Source: Sanderia malayensis (lineage: Eukaryota; Cnidaria; Scyphozoa; Semaeostomeae; Pelagiidae). From it: a stretch of DNA of 64,000 bases. Positions 1 through 11,904 of this stretch are shown here, one piece after another. The notes beneath the pieces are model-generated. The model saw nothing but the letters and a program-made list of their open reading frames with translations, had not been told where the DNA came from and searched no databases. Location of the stretch: positions 7,096,896 through 7,160,895 of the forward strand of contig RQOL01000660.1 in NCBI GenBank assembly GCA_013076295.1, given 5' to 3'. The first letter of the stretch is position 1, and the number at the start of each line of letters is the position of its first letter. The translations under genes were made by a program, and so were the position numbers.

Positions 1-317
1 GTACATGCAGTTTCCAGCTGTGATTTGCAGTACCTTATACCTCTATTGGCTAGTGCCATTTTTCCCTTTCAGACATCACCAGTTTTCTTGGATGTTTCAT
101 ATCGATTCTACAACGAAATTTGAGTTGACATTAGAATATCAAGTATGCAAACAAATTTCATCTTCAACAACAATATTCAAGCTAGCAAACCTATCCGCAC
201 TACTGTAAACATTCACAAGATGCAGACATTCTTACGTTAATGAGGACTTAAAGCGAGGATAGAAGTGAAAAATAAAAAAATGACCAAAATAAATGAAATA
301 AGGAGTCACAATGACAA

Positions 318-3300
318 TCAAAACTTTATAATAGACATTAAACGTACACTGCTATCTTTTTGTAGGCCGCCAGAAAGGACATCTTCTGATTCTTCGGAAC
401 AATAATCTGACAAAAAGAAAAAACTCAGTGATTGAAGACATAAGCAGGATACAAAATAACAGCTAACCAAACATATATTTGAGTAGACTATATTTCATCA
501 CTAACATCGAAATCAATATTAAAATAACTCTAAAATGGCTGAATTATTTTGACACTTTATTATAAAACATCTTCATCACAGCCCAAGATAACGACTGCCA
601 TGGATGCATAGTAAGTTGTAATTTGTCTATACGAAAGATATGAATGCATTTGGTGTCACTATCAGCTTAGTTCAGCATTAACAAAATATAACATTATAAC
701 AACAAACAGAAAAATTCGGGTCTAGTATTACCAGCGAGTTCCTTCAAATGGCTTTCGAGGTCTTCTAGTTTCTTATCTCTGAAGAACAAAATAAAGTTCT
801 TTATTTCGGACTTTATAACGAACAATTCCTCCGCCAATCTTCTAGCAGTGAGGTTCGAAGAAAGTAAATCATGCTTCAGTTCTGAAGATACTACAGAGAA
901 ATCAAATCATCTCAATCCTACATGCAATTTGTCGCTGAATTACCAATGTGCAAGATATTACGAATAAACTGTTACAAAAATTTCTAGGCTGCGTAATTTC
1001 TGTCACTATTTAAAGCTCCATTCTTTTTATTTGGTTATATTCAGTCCTTAAATACCAAAGCAACTCCAGTAACTGGATGTCGCCGGCCAAACGAATTATC
1101 GCACCCAATTTGTAGAGAAAGGGGTTAATACTAACAACACTGACTAAAATTGGGCAAGCTACCAACTGGCGTTAAGTAAATGCATGCTAAGGTTGTGTGG
1201 AAGCAAGGAGTTTATCTGAATAAATCATAATTAGATAAATTGGATACGTCTGAAATTTTATTACCATTTGTTTCCTCTGATGGCATCTGCCTCCATGGGA
1301 AACTATCCTGTGAACATGACAACAAGGATATCTTGCTGACATTGAGCGATGTTTCTTGCCCAGCATTTTCATTGTATAGAGAAACCAGAGTCTTCAGTAA
1401 TTCGGATTGCCTTGAAATCTATGAACGAATATTCTCTCTATTTTTGCTGCTGTCTATGGAAAACCAAATCACAGAAAGTAGAAAAAATTAATACAACGAC
1501 ATTGGATCACAGAAATCGATATTAACTCGAAAGGGCATACCTGCAATTTTACTTAAGTTGTTTGTCATATGTATGACAGTGTAGGCCGTTGCTTCGATAC
1601 GCCGTTGATGCAAAGAGAATATTTTTTGGTAAACATTGGATATTGCTTCCTTTACATTGTCACGAACATTGTTCATGTTCCGGAAATATCTAATATATAT
1701 ATTCTGCGGAGTCACGTGATGACGCATTTTCCTTGCCAAAAACAATAGATTCGACCCAAAACAATAGGTCGAACGCCCAAAAACAATGGGCCGAAACGGC
1801 TTTTTTGTATGTGGGTATATGCCAATGAAATTCACACTGAATGTTTAGTTTATTAATTTAACCAGGGTAATGGATTTTGTTTTTCGATATTCTCCCGAAT
1901 TTTTGAATTATTCCATTAATTATTCTGCTAATTTGTGCTATCACGAAAAAACTACGGTTTACGGTGGCGAAACTTCCAAATTCGCGTTGCGAACTCCAAA
2001 TTCGCACAAAGCGTTCGCTGTTCACGTGACGCGTTTCGCTTTTTGCTGCAAGTTGATTGGCTCTTTTTGCCCGACCCACGTGGTAGGCCTAATGTAAACA
2101 AGCCCAAAGTTTTAACCAACAAATTATGATAAGGGATTATCAGGCGACCGCAGCGAGCTAACCTATTGTACGTGGCGTTCAAAGAGGCATGAGCATAAGC
2201 GAATGCAGCGCACGAAGTGCGCCAACCACAGGCGAGCGCAGCGAGCTAACCTATTGTACGTGGGGTTGAAAGGGGCATGAGCGTTAGCGAATACAGCGCA
2301 CGAAGTGCGCCAACCACAGGCGAGCGCAGCGAGCTAACCTATTGTACGTGGGGTTGAAAGGGGCATGAGCATTAGCGAATGCAGCACACGAAGTGCGCCA
2401 ACCACATTAAGTTTTGTTCAATTGCCCCCCTCCGGGAAGCGAGCGAACGTGAGCGCCCCCGGCTAGTATTTCATTTAAGGTGCAGTACTTTCTTTGCAAA
2501 GTATCAATGCTCTTCGAGAATGACTTTATTCGAAGAGCTGACAGCTTTAGAGAAACAATTTCTTCGACAATGCAGAAATGCTCTTCAATATCAGGCAGTT
2601 TATCTTTCTCTTTTAATATCATGTACAGCATAAATAACTCCTCCTCTTCGGCAATATTTACAGATATTGTTGAATTTTGTGCAACTATAAATATAACAAA
2701 ACACTTGAGTTGAAAAGATTTTGATAAACATTAGAAAGCTTTTTCTGAATTGGTTAGCTTTATCATTGTCAAAAAAGTACCTTCAGCATTTAAGACTGCT
2801 TCTTCTCTCCAATCCTCATATATCTCTGATGTCAGAGCAAATGGGCATTTTTCTAGCAGTTGGCTTATTTCCTCTTTAATTTTAACCTGTTTCTGGAGAG
2901 TCTTTGGAAGGAAAAATATTTTAACAAAAGAATTATGACGGGATATCCTTAGTATCACCTTTTTGAGATGGTATGGAAAAAGATTAAAACAATATAGGAG
3001 GTCAATGTAGCCATACAGCCTATATCAGATATTATTTGTAGCACTCTTTTTTAATGATCAAATCATCTGATTAGCGCATTGATAACATGACCTGAGCAAA
3101 ACTGTCACTGTTCTAATAATCATTATTCCACAAAGCTGACAATTGAAATATGTATAGTTGCCATACTCCATAGTGAAACTTTGGAGTATGGCAGCTATAC
3201 AGATTTTAAATACTGTAAAATACAAGTAAAAATATTGTATTCCAAGAAAGCAGTAGAATAATACATTTGTGTATCTGTTGTGCAAGTCTGGAACAAAATT

Positions 3301-3807
3301 ATTCAACTTCCGCTTATTCCAAGCAGCAGCATGCTCTGTTATAGTTTCCTCTCTTCCTAAAAGATAGGCAAAATACGGTGTTATACTAAACAACTTGCTG
3401 CACAATTATGCTTTAGCTTTATGAACTAGACTTCCATGATATTTCCAACATCACTTCAGTCAAGCACCGTTGGTCTACATGTAGCAAGTAGAAACTAGAC
3501 AATGACAAAAAAAAGAAAGGGAAGAGACTAAGGCAGTAAAGATAAATTAAGATTTTTGATAGAGAGTGTTATCACACAAATCGCTGAGGATAAAGATATG
3601 TTTGGATAGATAGATAGCAAGACAGGCAGCGAGTCTATGGTTTGCTTAATTTTGGATATAAGTAAATATGTGTAATTATATGCACTTAAGTTCTGGTAGG
3701 TTGTATTTCGTTGTTGCCCCTATTCTTGACAGATAGCTGAAAACTTGTTCATCTTCTTCACCTGGTGTAAAACCAGAGTTCTGCATCCAAAGTCTACCAA
3801 AAAGAGC
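318..3807 (-). CDS. KDZ transposase C-terminal exons: catalytic Glu block and coiled-coil tail
   Basis: Exon 3807-about 3672 encodes GFTPGEEDEQVFSYL, the KDZ third acidic motif, joined in phase 0 to the preceding exon. Exons 3356-3265, 2901-2781, 2684-2467 plus 1688-1541, 890-732 and 406-318 encode a charged, helical tail ending at TGA 320-318. Exon 2901-2781 ends with one base and exon 2684 starts with two, exon 1541 ends with one and exon 890 starts with two, and 732 to 406 also matches. An open segment at 1418-1265 with good splice sites does not match phase and may be skipped or shifted. Confidence 0.65.
1689..2466 (+). mobile_element. Non-autonomous Helitron-like element inserted in the KDZ exon
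   Basis: Starts with TC (TCTAATATATATATTCTGCG) after an A and ends CTAG before a T, the Helitron target rule (A/T insertion, 5' TC, 3' CTRR, no target duplication). A CCGGG/CCCGG hairpin lies just before the 3' CTAG. Removing exactly 1689-2466 joins two halves of one open minus-strand KDZ exon without a frame change, which fixes both ends. Inside are CACGTG sites, a triplicated AAAACAATAGG-like motif (about 1737-1795), and three 88-bp repeats. Two more copies of the 5' part start at 49822 and 50845. Confidence 0.8.
2143..2406 (+). repeat. 88-bp tandem repeat, three units
   Basis: Units begin at 2143, 2231 and 2319 (period 88). Each contains GGCGAGCGCAGCGAGC, a block with TTGTACGTGG, GGCATGAGCG and the palindrome GCGCACGAAGTGCGC. 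The same core recurs at 23.05-23.58, 26.39-26.88, 33.93-34.03, 38.92-39.11 and 52.8-54.38 kb. It forms the internal repeat of the Helitron-like family. Confidence 0.9.
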
Positions 3808-3920
3808 CTGGACATAAAACAATATGAAAGTCTGAAATGAATGGAAAGTGAAAAAGCTAAATAACTTGAACAGAAAATCAACAAAAGCTCTTTTTAAGCT
3901 CGTTTAAAGCTTGCTTTTAC

Positions 3921-5513
3921 CTCACAGTGTGCAGGGTATCCCTTGACATGCATCACTCCAATGGCATATTTGCAATGCTCATAGAGCTCCGGATCTACCT
4001 TTTTAACCATTTTGAATATTTACAGGCAACATTGTTCACCGGAACAAAATCGATAATCCATCCTTTGCCAAGTAGTTTTCCTGCAAGAAAATAACTGTAC
4101 CCAAATAATTCACCCCTAAACATATTTAGGGCTTTTTGTGCTATCCGATGACGACAAGATATCATCACAATTCCAGTTTCATCAAGTTTTGCAAATTTTT
4201 GTGACTGGTTCTGAGCAGTTTTCCAAAATGTCGAGCCGCAAAGACCACTATCAACTGCCTGTGAAATATAATGGTGAAAATATGAGGTATGCAAAGGTGA
4301 ATACAACAGTTATAAAATAGGCATTGAAATGACATTCCGGGATGCATTTCCTTTACTTGCCAGGACGAACAAGTATCTTTAGTTTGGTATTATGTGAAGG
4401 AAATTTATTCATTTCACCGGCATTCTCCCAATGTCTGGGTTATCACAGAGTGACTGCAAGGCATTGTCGACCATCTCATCATCACAAAAAACATGTCGCC
4501 ATAATAGGATGGTCTTCTTCTCCTGAAAAAAAGAAATCAGTTCTGTCAAGCAGGCATAGATTAGACTTTTGCCACTGCAAAGTTAGAGGAAAACTGTATC
4601 TTTTTAATTGGACTTAGTCACTGGCAAATGCTAATAATGGCAGTCACATATGAATCATTATCAACAATGAATTATAATTTGCCTTCAGTGATTTTTTGAT
4701 ATAACAAGAATTAGAATAATAAAAAGGAAAGGAATCCATGAGAACAGAGTTGAGGTTAAAAAGAAAGAATGGCTGTAAAATTTAAAAGTCTACTTAAGTA
4801 GTACAGGAAGTACTCCTACAGCAAGGTTATAATGATACAACTGATTTAAGTAACCAAGTGGTCAGTCACTTACTTTCCTGATCCCATATACCGATATAAT
4901 TTGCAGTTTCCGTCACCATGACATGCATGCTGCTCAATGCTGCAGCTGGGGCATTCAAACAAGTTTTCACTTGCATATCTTCAACTTGCATCTCACAGAA
5001 TTTCCATTCTTTGAAGCATTTTGCAAAAGCAGTCTTGTTAATTGTTCCTTGCTAAAATAAAAGTAATAAAATCTGACATTTATAGAAAAATACTGAATAC
5101 TGCTGGTGCAAAATAACATCCATTAAAACAACATCCAACCAAGCTTGTGAAAAGCCATGATATAATTACAGACAGGCTTTATCTTAAGCCATTGAAAGCT
5201 CATTTTAAATTCGATAAACAAAATTGATTTAACAAGATATGATACAATTCACCCTATCACTCCCCTTATTGCATCCTCAGTTTTGGTGAGCAATGTAATG
5301 CTGTGTTAGCTATGTTGCAGATTGAAAAAGATCATTCTGTATAATGTTGCTGTTGCATACCCAATTTCTTTCCTTTGATATATCTTCTAGACTTTTCAAA
5401 AAAGCAGATTCAGAGGTTCCTGGCATAAAAGATTTTAATTTTTCCCAGAATACCAACAGCTCTTCATCAAAGATGTAGGAAACATTCCCCATGCTTCCAG
5501 GCCAGTAACGGGA
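3921..5513 (-). CDS. KDZ transposase catalytic exons (first two acidic blocks)
   Basis: Exons 5513-5361 (RYWPGS block), 5051-4874 (CPSC then HGDGNCKLYRY, first catalytic Asp), 4522-4418 (YYGDMFF) and 4258-3921 (LDETG, CRH, GELFGY, then VACKY). Donors and acceptors are canonical (GTATGC, GTAAGT, GTGAAA, GTAAAA; TGCAG, TTTAG, TTCAG, CACAG). Reading frame slips occur inside exon 5051-4874 near an AAAA run, in exon 4522-4418 at TTTTTT, and in exon 4258-3921 at AAAAA. These are either decay or sequencing indels. The motif order and spacing match KDZ transposases rather than hAT or MULE. Confidence 0.75.
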
Positions 5514-6283
5514 CTGCATCAGTGATGTGGAAGTAAAAGGATCAATATCTTCCTATCCATACAATAGTCACATCAATATTTGTGCTTGGGCAAATCATAG
5601 CGACCTGAAGACAAAGAAATAATTATTACTTGCTGATTTCAAATATATGCAGAGACCATTAAAAGCCTTTGCTGGGTTAAGAGAGAAGTGAACACTTTAC
5701 CTGGTGCATGTATTATTTGGAATTATATATATATAAATCCGTTCTGGACAAAAACCTCATCCTCCTCCCACGTTAAGGTACTTTATAACATTTTTCATTA
5801 GCAAAAAGAACAAGTCCAAGGAGGCGAAAATGTCAGTTGTTTACCCAAGCTGTTGGTACCATCAAGCTAATCAACCAATTGACCTTTCATCTACGACATT
5901 ATCACAGTTTTTGCAAACAGGTAGCTTGAAATCAACAAAATTCTCTAAAAAAGAGAGTATATGTAATTATAACAGATGTCATGTCAACCACATGTCTGTT
6001 TAGGACAGCACTGCAACTTTTCTAATTTTGTATATTTCCTTATATTTGTTACTTTTGAGGATTGGGATGAAATATGTGGGTATAGAATACTTCATTTCAT
6101 ATGAAAGCACTGCATATTACTAAAAGTGCATCTAGTTCCTAATGTTAATGAAGTATACAATAAGCAAAGGATTTGGAATGCAGGAAGGAAATCAAACATT
6201 TTTCCAAAATTTTTAAGCAAGGTCATATAGGTTGAATTAGATTATGGCATACTTATTTTAGTGACTCTTCCAATATCATTTAC

Positions 6284-6835
6284 TGACGGCAGGGGAGATG
6301 AATAACCAAAGGAGCCATGCTACCAAACTTCACGGTCATGAAATGGCATTTTTTATGCACAATTTTGTCACAGGCTCCACAGATGGGACCTGAAGATTTG
6401 CAATGATAGCAATTCAAAAAAGCTGGGCAGATCTTGCAGTTGCTGCATAGTGAATCTTCAATGAATTGCTGCTTGAGCAATGCTTCTAATATTGGTCCTC
6501 TATTTTCCTCGCATTTAGCATGTGATTGGTTCTGCCTCTCAGACCATCTTGAACCTGCTGAAGGTCCAATCAGTTTTCTGCATTCTGCAATCACTTCACT
6601 GAGCTCTGTTTGAGTGTAAAAAATATATGTGATATACAGTAAGTACAGTCATGTGCAGTGAAAGCACGCTTGAAAAATCTTATGAAAGAATGATGATAAT
6701 CAAATGTTGACAGCTGCAAAGCAAACAACAAAATAGATAAAAAGAGCAAATACAAACCTAAGTCTGTGTTATTCATCTCGGCACTAGACTCAGCACCATA
6801 ATCAAAGTCGAGTGTATCATCAGTTCCTTCCAACC
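6284..6835 (-). CDS. KDZ transposase N-terminal exons: acidic segment and CxC cysteine cluster
   Basis: Two exons, 6835-6758 and 6605-about 6288, joined in phase (a single G completed by AG to give Glu). The first is acidic (DDTLDFDYGAESS). The second holds the cysteine cluster typical of KDZ proteins: CSNC, then CPAFLNCYHC, then CGAC and a trailing HKKCHF. In this family the cluster precedes the catalytic core and probably binds zinc. A basic exon (7330-7256) ends at a good donor and joins this one in phase. A possible further upstream exon (8194-about 8089, lysine-rich, acceptor TTTTCAG) lies beyond the inserted LINE. A small downstream exon (5944-5876, CKNCDN) follows. Confidence 0.72.
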
Positions 6836-7473
6836 CTGCAAAATTCCAAAACAAAACTACTGAACTAGAGTGTCTACAAAAAGCAAAATTGTCAGTCTTA
6901 GAAGCTCTTGTGTTGACTGATTCAAAAATTAGACATGGCCCAACAATGCTCAGTGTTTTCTAGTGTAGAGTGATTTTACTATCAGCTATGCTCAATGCTT
7001 GTATGTGCATGGTGAAATTATAATTCAGTAAATAGGACTATGGTAACACAGAAGTGTACAGTTGAAGTGCAGACAGAGAATGTTTGGATCAACCTTGCAA
7101 GGATATATAATAATTTTAAACCCATTGATGCTGACAATCATGATCCTGCTATAAAGGCAAACTAGTAAGAATTTTTACCTGTATTAAAAACTTGACAGAC
7201 AAAAAGTGACACAAATGAACTGTAAAGGTCAAATTTTTCAAACTGATATACATACTACATTCACTAGAAGCACCACCAACATATGATTTCTTATTCTTGG
7301 TTTTTGTTTTCCTTTTGCTTTGATTATGCAGTAATCTTCCGCCAACATTATAAGATGTTACCCTTGTGTTATAGCTGTTTGGGGCTCAAGTGCAGAGAGC
7401 AGTATACAGAAACTTGAGAAGGTTCATGCAAGAGCAGCAAGAATAATAAACCAACTACCAAAAGAGCGTGAAA

Positions 7474-7522
7474 CAGATAACACATTGGAGAAAGCAGGAT
7501 GGTTTCTCCAATGTGTTATCTG
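7474..7522. repeat. Perfect 20-bp inverted repeat, 9-bp loop
   Basis: CAGATAACACATTGGAGAAA (7474-7493) is followed by nine bases and its exact reverse complement (7503-7522). Further copies of GTTATCTGT trail to about 7550. It lies within LINE coding sequence and destroys the frame. It looks like a template-switch duplication rather than a functional hairpin. Confidence 0.9.
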
Positions 7523-8040
7523 TGTTATGTGTTATCTGTTATCTGTTATGGCTTCCACTGTCATATATATACAAGAAACGAATCATTACAATAATGCATG
7601 ACTGTTTCCTTGGACGCTATGATCATAGGATAATAGACATGTTGAGTGTTAATCAAAGAAAAAAAGCAGGGAGAGAGAACAATTATCAGATAATTAGACC
7701 AAAGAAAGAGATAGGTAGGAACAGTTTCAGATTTAGAGGCCCAGTGATTTGGAATGCGGTAGCTGATGATATAAAAACTATAAAGAACAAGGACACGTTT
7801 AAAGAAAAACTGAAATCGATCAAAGACACCATTATGACCACAAGTTTTAAGAAGGGAGTTACTTTTAATAACAATAAGGACAATAGATATTCTTACTTTT
7901 GAGATTAATATATATCACATGCACCATGATATTTTATTGTAACATTACTTTATTTTAGCAAAATGAGTTTTATAAACTTTTAGTTGCAGGTCCACATCTA
8001 CAGTATTGTAGCCATAATTAACCTGCGTTATCAAATAAAA

Positions 8041-8084
8041 ATGTATGTATGTATGTATGTATGTATGTATGTATGTATGTGTGT
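8041..8084 (+). repeat. (ATGT)n microsatellite
   Basis: About eleven tandem ATGT copies ending in GTGTATGG. They sit at the 3' end of the truncated LINE and probably represent its tail. Confidence 0.9.
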
Positions 8085-8476
8085 ATGGTTTCATTGCTTT
8101 TCGTGTCTTTTTCGGTTTCAAAATATCTTCAACTTGACTAACAAGCTCAGCCATTGATTTCTTTTTCTTCTTCGTGATACTGATTTTCGAGTGCCTGAAA
8201 AGGTAAATTTATTGGAAAATTAGAAATATCATAAAAACATTTTACTTGCAGTTTGGCAGTTGCCTGTTGAATTGTTGTTTGTTCAGGTTTTGGTATGTAC
8301 TTTCAGTTCAATGTTAATTACATAATGAGATTCTCCATTACTATTATCTTCACCAAGCATATTTAAAACTTACTACTTACCATTTAAATCACAATTATCT
8401 TATTCATTTTCCAGTATCTGCAGTTTGGCAGTTGCCTGTTTTTCTTTCAATCGTTTTTCGTTCAGATTTTGGTATG

Positions 8477-8639
8477 TATTATAACTCCATTAATTATCAA
8501 ACAATAACACAACAAAACAAACTCTCGGATTTTAAATCCGCCATTATAAAAACTGTCTATGTGCCTCCCGAGGAGGCTGGGACTTAATTTAACCATATTG
8601 GAGCGAGGCTCGCTCCAACATGGCAACGTCTATACAACA
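8477..8639 (-). repeat. Gypsy 3' LTR
   Basis: 163 bp. On the element strand it begins TGTTGTATAGACG and ends TTATAATA. It contains the palindromic block GGAGCGAGCCTCGCTCC and a CCTCGGGAGG palindrome. It matches the 11905-12036 copy apart from a stretch missing there. It is preceded by the purine-rich tract at 8640-8652. Confidence 0.9.
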
Positions 8640-8652
8640 TCTCTCCCCTGCT
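8640..8652 (-). promoter_or_regulatory. Polypurine tract (plus-strand primer site)
   Basis: Minus-strand AGCAGGGGAGAGA directly precedes the TG of the 3' LTR, the expected position of the PPT. Confidence 0.8.
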
Positions 8653-8673
8653 TAAACTCGAATTTCCATTCCC

Positions 8674-11600
8674 TCAACAAACATAGTTCTTCAGATAGTC
8701 CGGTTTGCGAGTCTCGCGCTGGGACCTTCGTAGTGAAACAGCAAGTCGTTGTGGCGGTGGTTCAGGCTGGTTAATTTGCGGCCCACCATTGTCAACAAAA
8801 GGTGTGCTTCCAGACGGATTCTCTGGGACGGAACCAGAGTCACTATCATTACAAATATCATTTTCGTCATCTTCCTCGTCATCCGTGCGAATGTCACACT
8901 GTATTTTTCTGAAGTACGATGCATCTCTTGTAATTGACCATGAGCTATCTATTGCACATGCTGTTATCATAGATCCTTTTATACTAGTAATTTGCAGAGG
9001 AAGCGGGTTGAAAGCTGGTGTCAATTTGTTGATCTTCTTCTGTTTTACAATAACTGCATCACCCACATGAAACGTGTGTGGTAACTTCCCATTTAACATT
9101 TTTGCCTTGTAGTGTCGATCACGAGAACGATCTAGGACATCATCCAATGCTTTTACAAGAGGAAATACAGTTCGCATCTCTCGGCCGCCATACAGAGCAA
9201 AATGAGGGCTTACACCTGTAGCACTGTGAGGCGTTGCTCTATACACTTGTATGAACCTTTGAGCTGCTCTTCGTAAAGGGTCCCCTTCTATTGCTGCTGC
9301 TTGTACTGCTTCTTTCATGCTACGATTAAATCGCTCGACCATTCCATTTGCCCGTGGCCATTCTGGTGTGACACGATGGTGAAAATAACCACAGCGTTTT
9401 GCAAAATCTTTCAACTCTTGGGACTGAAAAGGGGGACCATTGTCAGACTGACATGTGTTAGGAACACCTTTGTTCGCAAATATAGCCTCCATGGCGGTTA
9501 TAGTAGTGTTCGCATTGGGTGCACTCCTAAAGAATGCCATCTCTGGCCAACGGCTATACCCATCAATCATGATGAATATGTACTCTCCATTCGGATAAGG
9601 GCCTTGAAAGTCCATTTCAACATACTGCCATGGGCCTTCTGGAAGGTCTGAAGGCTTTATTGGCTGTTCATTACTAGCTGGTTGAATGGCCTGACATGGT
9701 AAACACTTCCTTACTTGGCTTTCAACAGCTTTATCCATACCAGGGAACCAACAAAATGCACGTAGCAAACTCTTTGCCTTACTCATTCCTTGATGTGCCT
9801 TATGGCTCAGTTCAACAACACGCTTTTGTAAGGTCAAAGGAACAACAACTCGTGATCCTCTGCATACAACACCATCAATAACACATAGCTCATTCTTGAC
9901 TTCAGGAATCATATAGGCCTTTAACTCATCGCTATGTACCTCTTCCCCTGACTGAATAGCTTCGCGTAATCGTTTGTAAACTTCGCATTTTTCAGCCTCT
10001 GCTCGAATATCTTCAATTGTAACTGCACTGAACTCATTCACAACGTGACAACAATTGATTTCCATTATACTTTTGACAGCCATCTCCACCTCTTGAGCAG
10101 GACTTGAGCCTTTGCGGCTACTGTGATGACGTGATAAATAATCAGCTATGCCAGTTTTACCTGGCCGGTACACCACCTCATACTCCAACTCCTGTATATC
10201 CATAGCAAATTTCGCGACTCTCGGAGGCAAATCTCCACTAACTTTATTGAACATGTAAGTTAATGGTCGGTGGTCAGTAACGATACGGAATGTTGGTGCT
10301 CCAAGTAAATAATTCCGGAGTTTCTTTGCTGCCCAGCGAATAGCTAATGCCTCCCTTTCTGTAGATGAGTACCTAGTCTCCTCATCTTTCAATCCTCGCG
10401 ACTTATACATAACTGGGCGAAAGGGTTCAGCTTTAGATGCCCTCTGTACTAAGACAGCTCCAAGTCCTGTCACACTGGCATCTACAACCAGTTCAGTATC
10501 TTGACCAATAACATAGTGATACAATAATGAATATTCGCTAAGTGACGATTTTATTTCCTCAAATGCTGCGTGGCAAGCTTCATTCCACTCCCAGCGCGTT
10601 GCTTTTAACAAACATCGTAATGGATGTGCTATACTGGCAAAGTTGGGAATAAAGCGCTCACTAAATCCTGCCATACCAAGGAAAGAGCGTAGTTCAGCCT
10701 GACTTGTCGGTCGAGATGCTTCCTGCAAGTTTTTTACATTCTTTGGATCTGGCTTGGTGCCTTCCTTGTTAAACACCAATCCGACAAATCGTGCCTCATC
10801 TTTATCAAACATACACTTTGTGGGATTCAAAGTAATTCCTCTGTTCTTTAATGTAGCACCTGCTCTAGAGCCAAGTCATGCTCGTCGACCATTCCTCCTA
10901 TAAGTATGTCGTCTGCAATGTTGACCTGATGAGGGATTCCCGATAACATCTTCTGCATTTGTATTTGTAAAATGTCCTGTGCAGATTTAGTACCATAGTT
11001 CAGTCTTTTATAACGATAGAGGCCATCTGGGCCATAAAATGTTGTAATGTGTCTTGATGACTCGCTCAATACAATTTGATGGTATGCCTCTTTTAAATCT
11101 AACTTTGTGAAACGTTCTGCCCCTTGAAGCTTGTTCACAATGTCAGACATTGTAGGAATCTGCACGTATGGCCGTTTAATGGCGTTATTAGCCATACGCA
11201 TGTCCACACAGAAACGTATATCATCCGATCCTTGTTTCGGAGCAATCACTGTTGGGCTAACCCACGTACGTGCTTCATTGTCTGGTACGCATTCAATAAT
11301 ATCTTGACTGAGCAGGTCTTTAATCTTGTTCTCTGCTTTCTCGGCTAAATTAAATGGCACGCGTCTTGACTTTTGCACAACTGGTTCAACAGAGTCATCA
11401 GTCATTAATGTAACTTCATCTGCGTTAGACTTCCCTATTTTACCGGTAAAAACTTCCTTATGGGCCAAAATGATGTCCTCAATCTTCTGACGTTTAACAT
11501 GTTCTAACATTTTCTTACACGGTTCACTTGTTTCCTGTAATTGTAACTGCTTGACGAGAAAGTTCTCATTGTACTTTATCAATCCGAGCGATTTAGCGGA

Positions 11601-11879
11601 CAACTCCGATAACAGAGGGTGCGTTGAGGACTCTTCCGTTACATATATCTCTGTTCTGGTTTCACGATCACCTGCTTTCAGCACAGCATCAAAACATCCT
11701 ATAACAGACAATGGAACCTTACTACCATATGCAAATAACTTTATATCCGTTGTTCGAAGAGGTATTGCTTTCTTGCACTGTCGCTGAAACGTGCGAAACT
11801 GCACTTCATCCCAAACATTCCTTTGGGTACCTGTATCCGGCTGCCATATTACTTCCTGACCATCTGTTTGAATTCTCAT
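8674..11879 (-). pseudogene. pol: Gypsy pol: protease, reverse transcriptase, RNase H, integrase; frameshifted
   Basis: Two abutting frames (11879-10848 and about 10850-8674) form one pol. Protease: DTG in QPDTGTQ. RT: FTKLDLKEAYHQ and the catalytic NIADDILIGG box. RNase H: ELVVDAS, STEREALAI, TDHRPL. Integrase: zinc-binding HKAHQGMSKAK with CLPCQ, then catalytic VEMDFQG, CQSDNGPPF and MVERFNRS. Motif order is that of Ty3/Gypsy. A one-base shift just after the RT active-site region, near 10848-10852, puts a TAA in the first frame. No gag or envelope frame is seen. The product as it stands would be truncated within RT. Confidence 0.92.
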
Positions 11880-11892
11880 TAAAGAGGGTTAA

Positions 11893-11903
11893 CCTCGTCG
11901 CCA
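11893..11903 (-). promoter_or_regulatory. Primer-binding site
   Basis: TGGCGACGAGG lies one base inside the 5' LTR on the element strand. From general knowledge it fits the 3' end of animal tRNA-Ser(GCT), which ends CCTCGTCG plus CCA. Serine tRNA priming is known in Mag-type Gypsy elements. Confidence 0.75.
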
Positions 11904-11904
11904 A

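Larger units (their letters stand above)
7377..8088 (+). mobile_element. 5'-truncated non-LTR retrotransposon fragment (RT C-terminal end) with ATGT tail
   Basis: From about 7371 the plus strand reads VWGSSSA, then a conserved tail including RGPVIWNAV and SFKKG-type residues, stopping at 7902. This is the end of a jockey/CR1-type LINE polyprotein downstream of the RT domain. It is followed by a short 3' UTR and an (ATGT)n tail (8041-8084), as expected for a target-primed insertion. The reading frame is broken by an inverted duplication at 7474-7522. It interrupts the 5' part of the KDZ gene. Confidence 0.6.
318..8194 (-). pseudogene. KDZ (Kyakuja-Dileera-Zisupton) superfamily transposase gene, multi-exon, disrupted
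   Basis: A cut-and-paste transposase gene spread over at least 13 exons on the minus strand. Seen: phase-compatible exons at 7330-7256, 6835-6758, 6605-about 6288, 5944-5876, 5513-5361, 5051-4874, 4522-4418, 4258-3921, 3807-about 3672, 3356-3265, 2901-2781, 2684-1541, 890-732 and 406-318 (stop TGA at 320-318). They carry, in order, a basic tract, an acidic stretch, a cysteine cluster with CSNC and HCKSSGPICGAC, a WPGS motif, HGDGNCKLYRY, LDETG followed by CRH and GELFGY, a VACKY motif, and GEEDEQVFSYL before a coiled-coil tail. That order is the KDZ signature (D, D, E plus C/H). It is broken by a LINE (7.4-8.1 kb), a Helitron-like insert (1689-2466) and homopolymer frameshifts (4.46, 4.00, 4.96 kb). 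Exact exon ends are my inference from GT/AG sites. Terminal inverted repeats and the usual 8-bp target duplication were not found. Confidence 0.82.

Noticed and set aside
2143..2406. Palindromic GCGCACGAAGTGCGC units as terminators or operators
   Set aside because: They recur only as part of a mobile repeat family; no adjacent gene depends on them.
318..2901. A host coiled-coil protein gene in the first 3 kb
   Set aside because: The exons join in phase to upstream KDZ catalytic exons, so they are the transposase tail.
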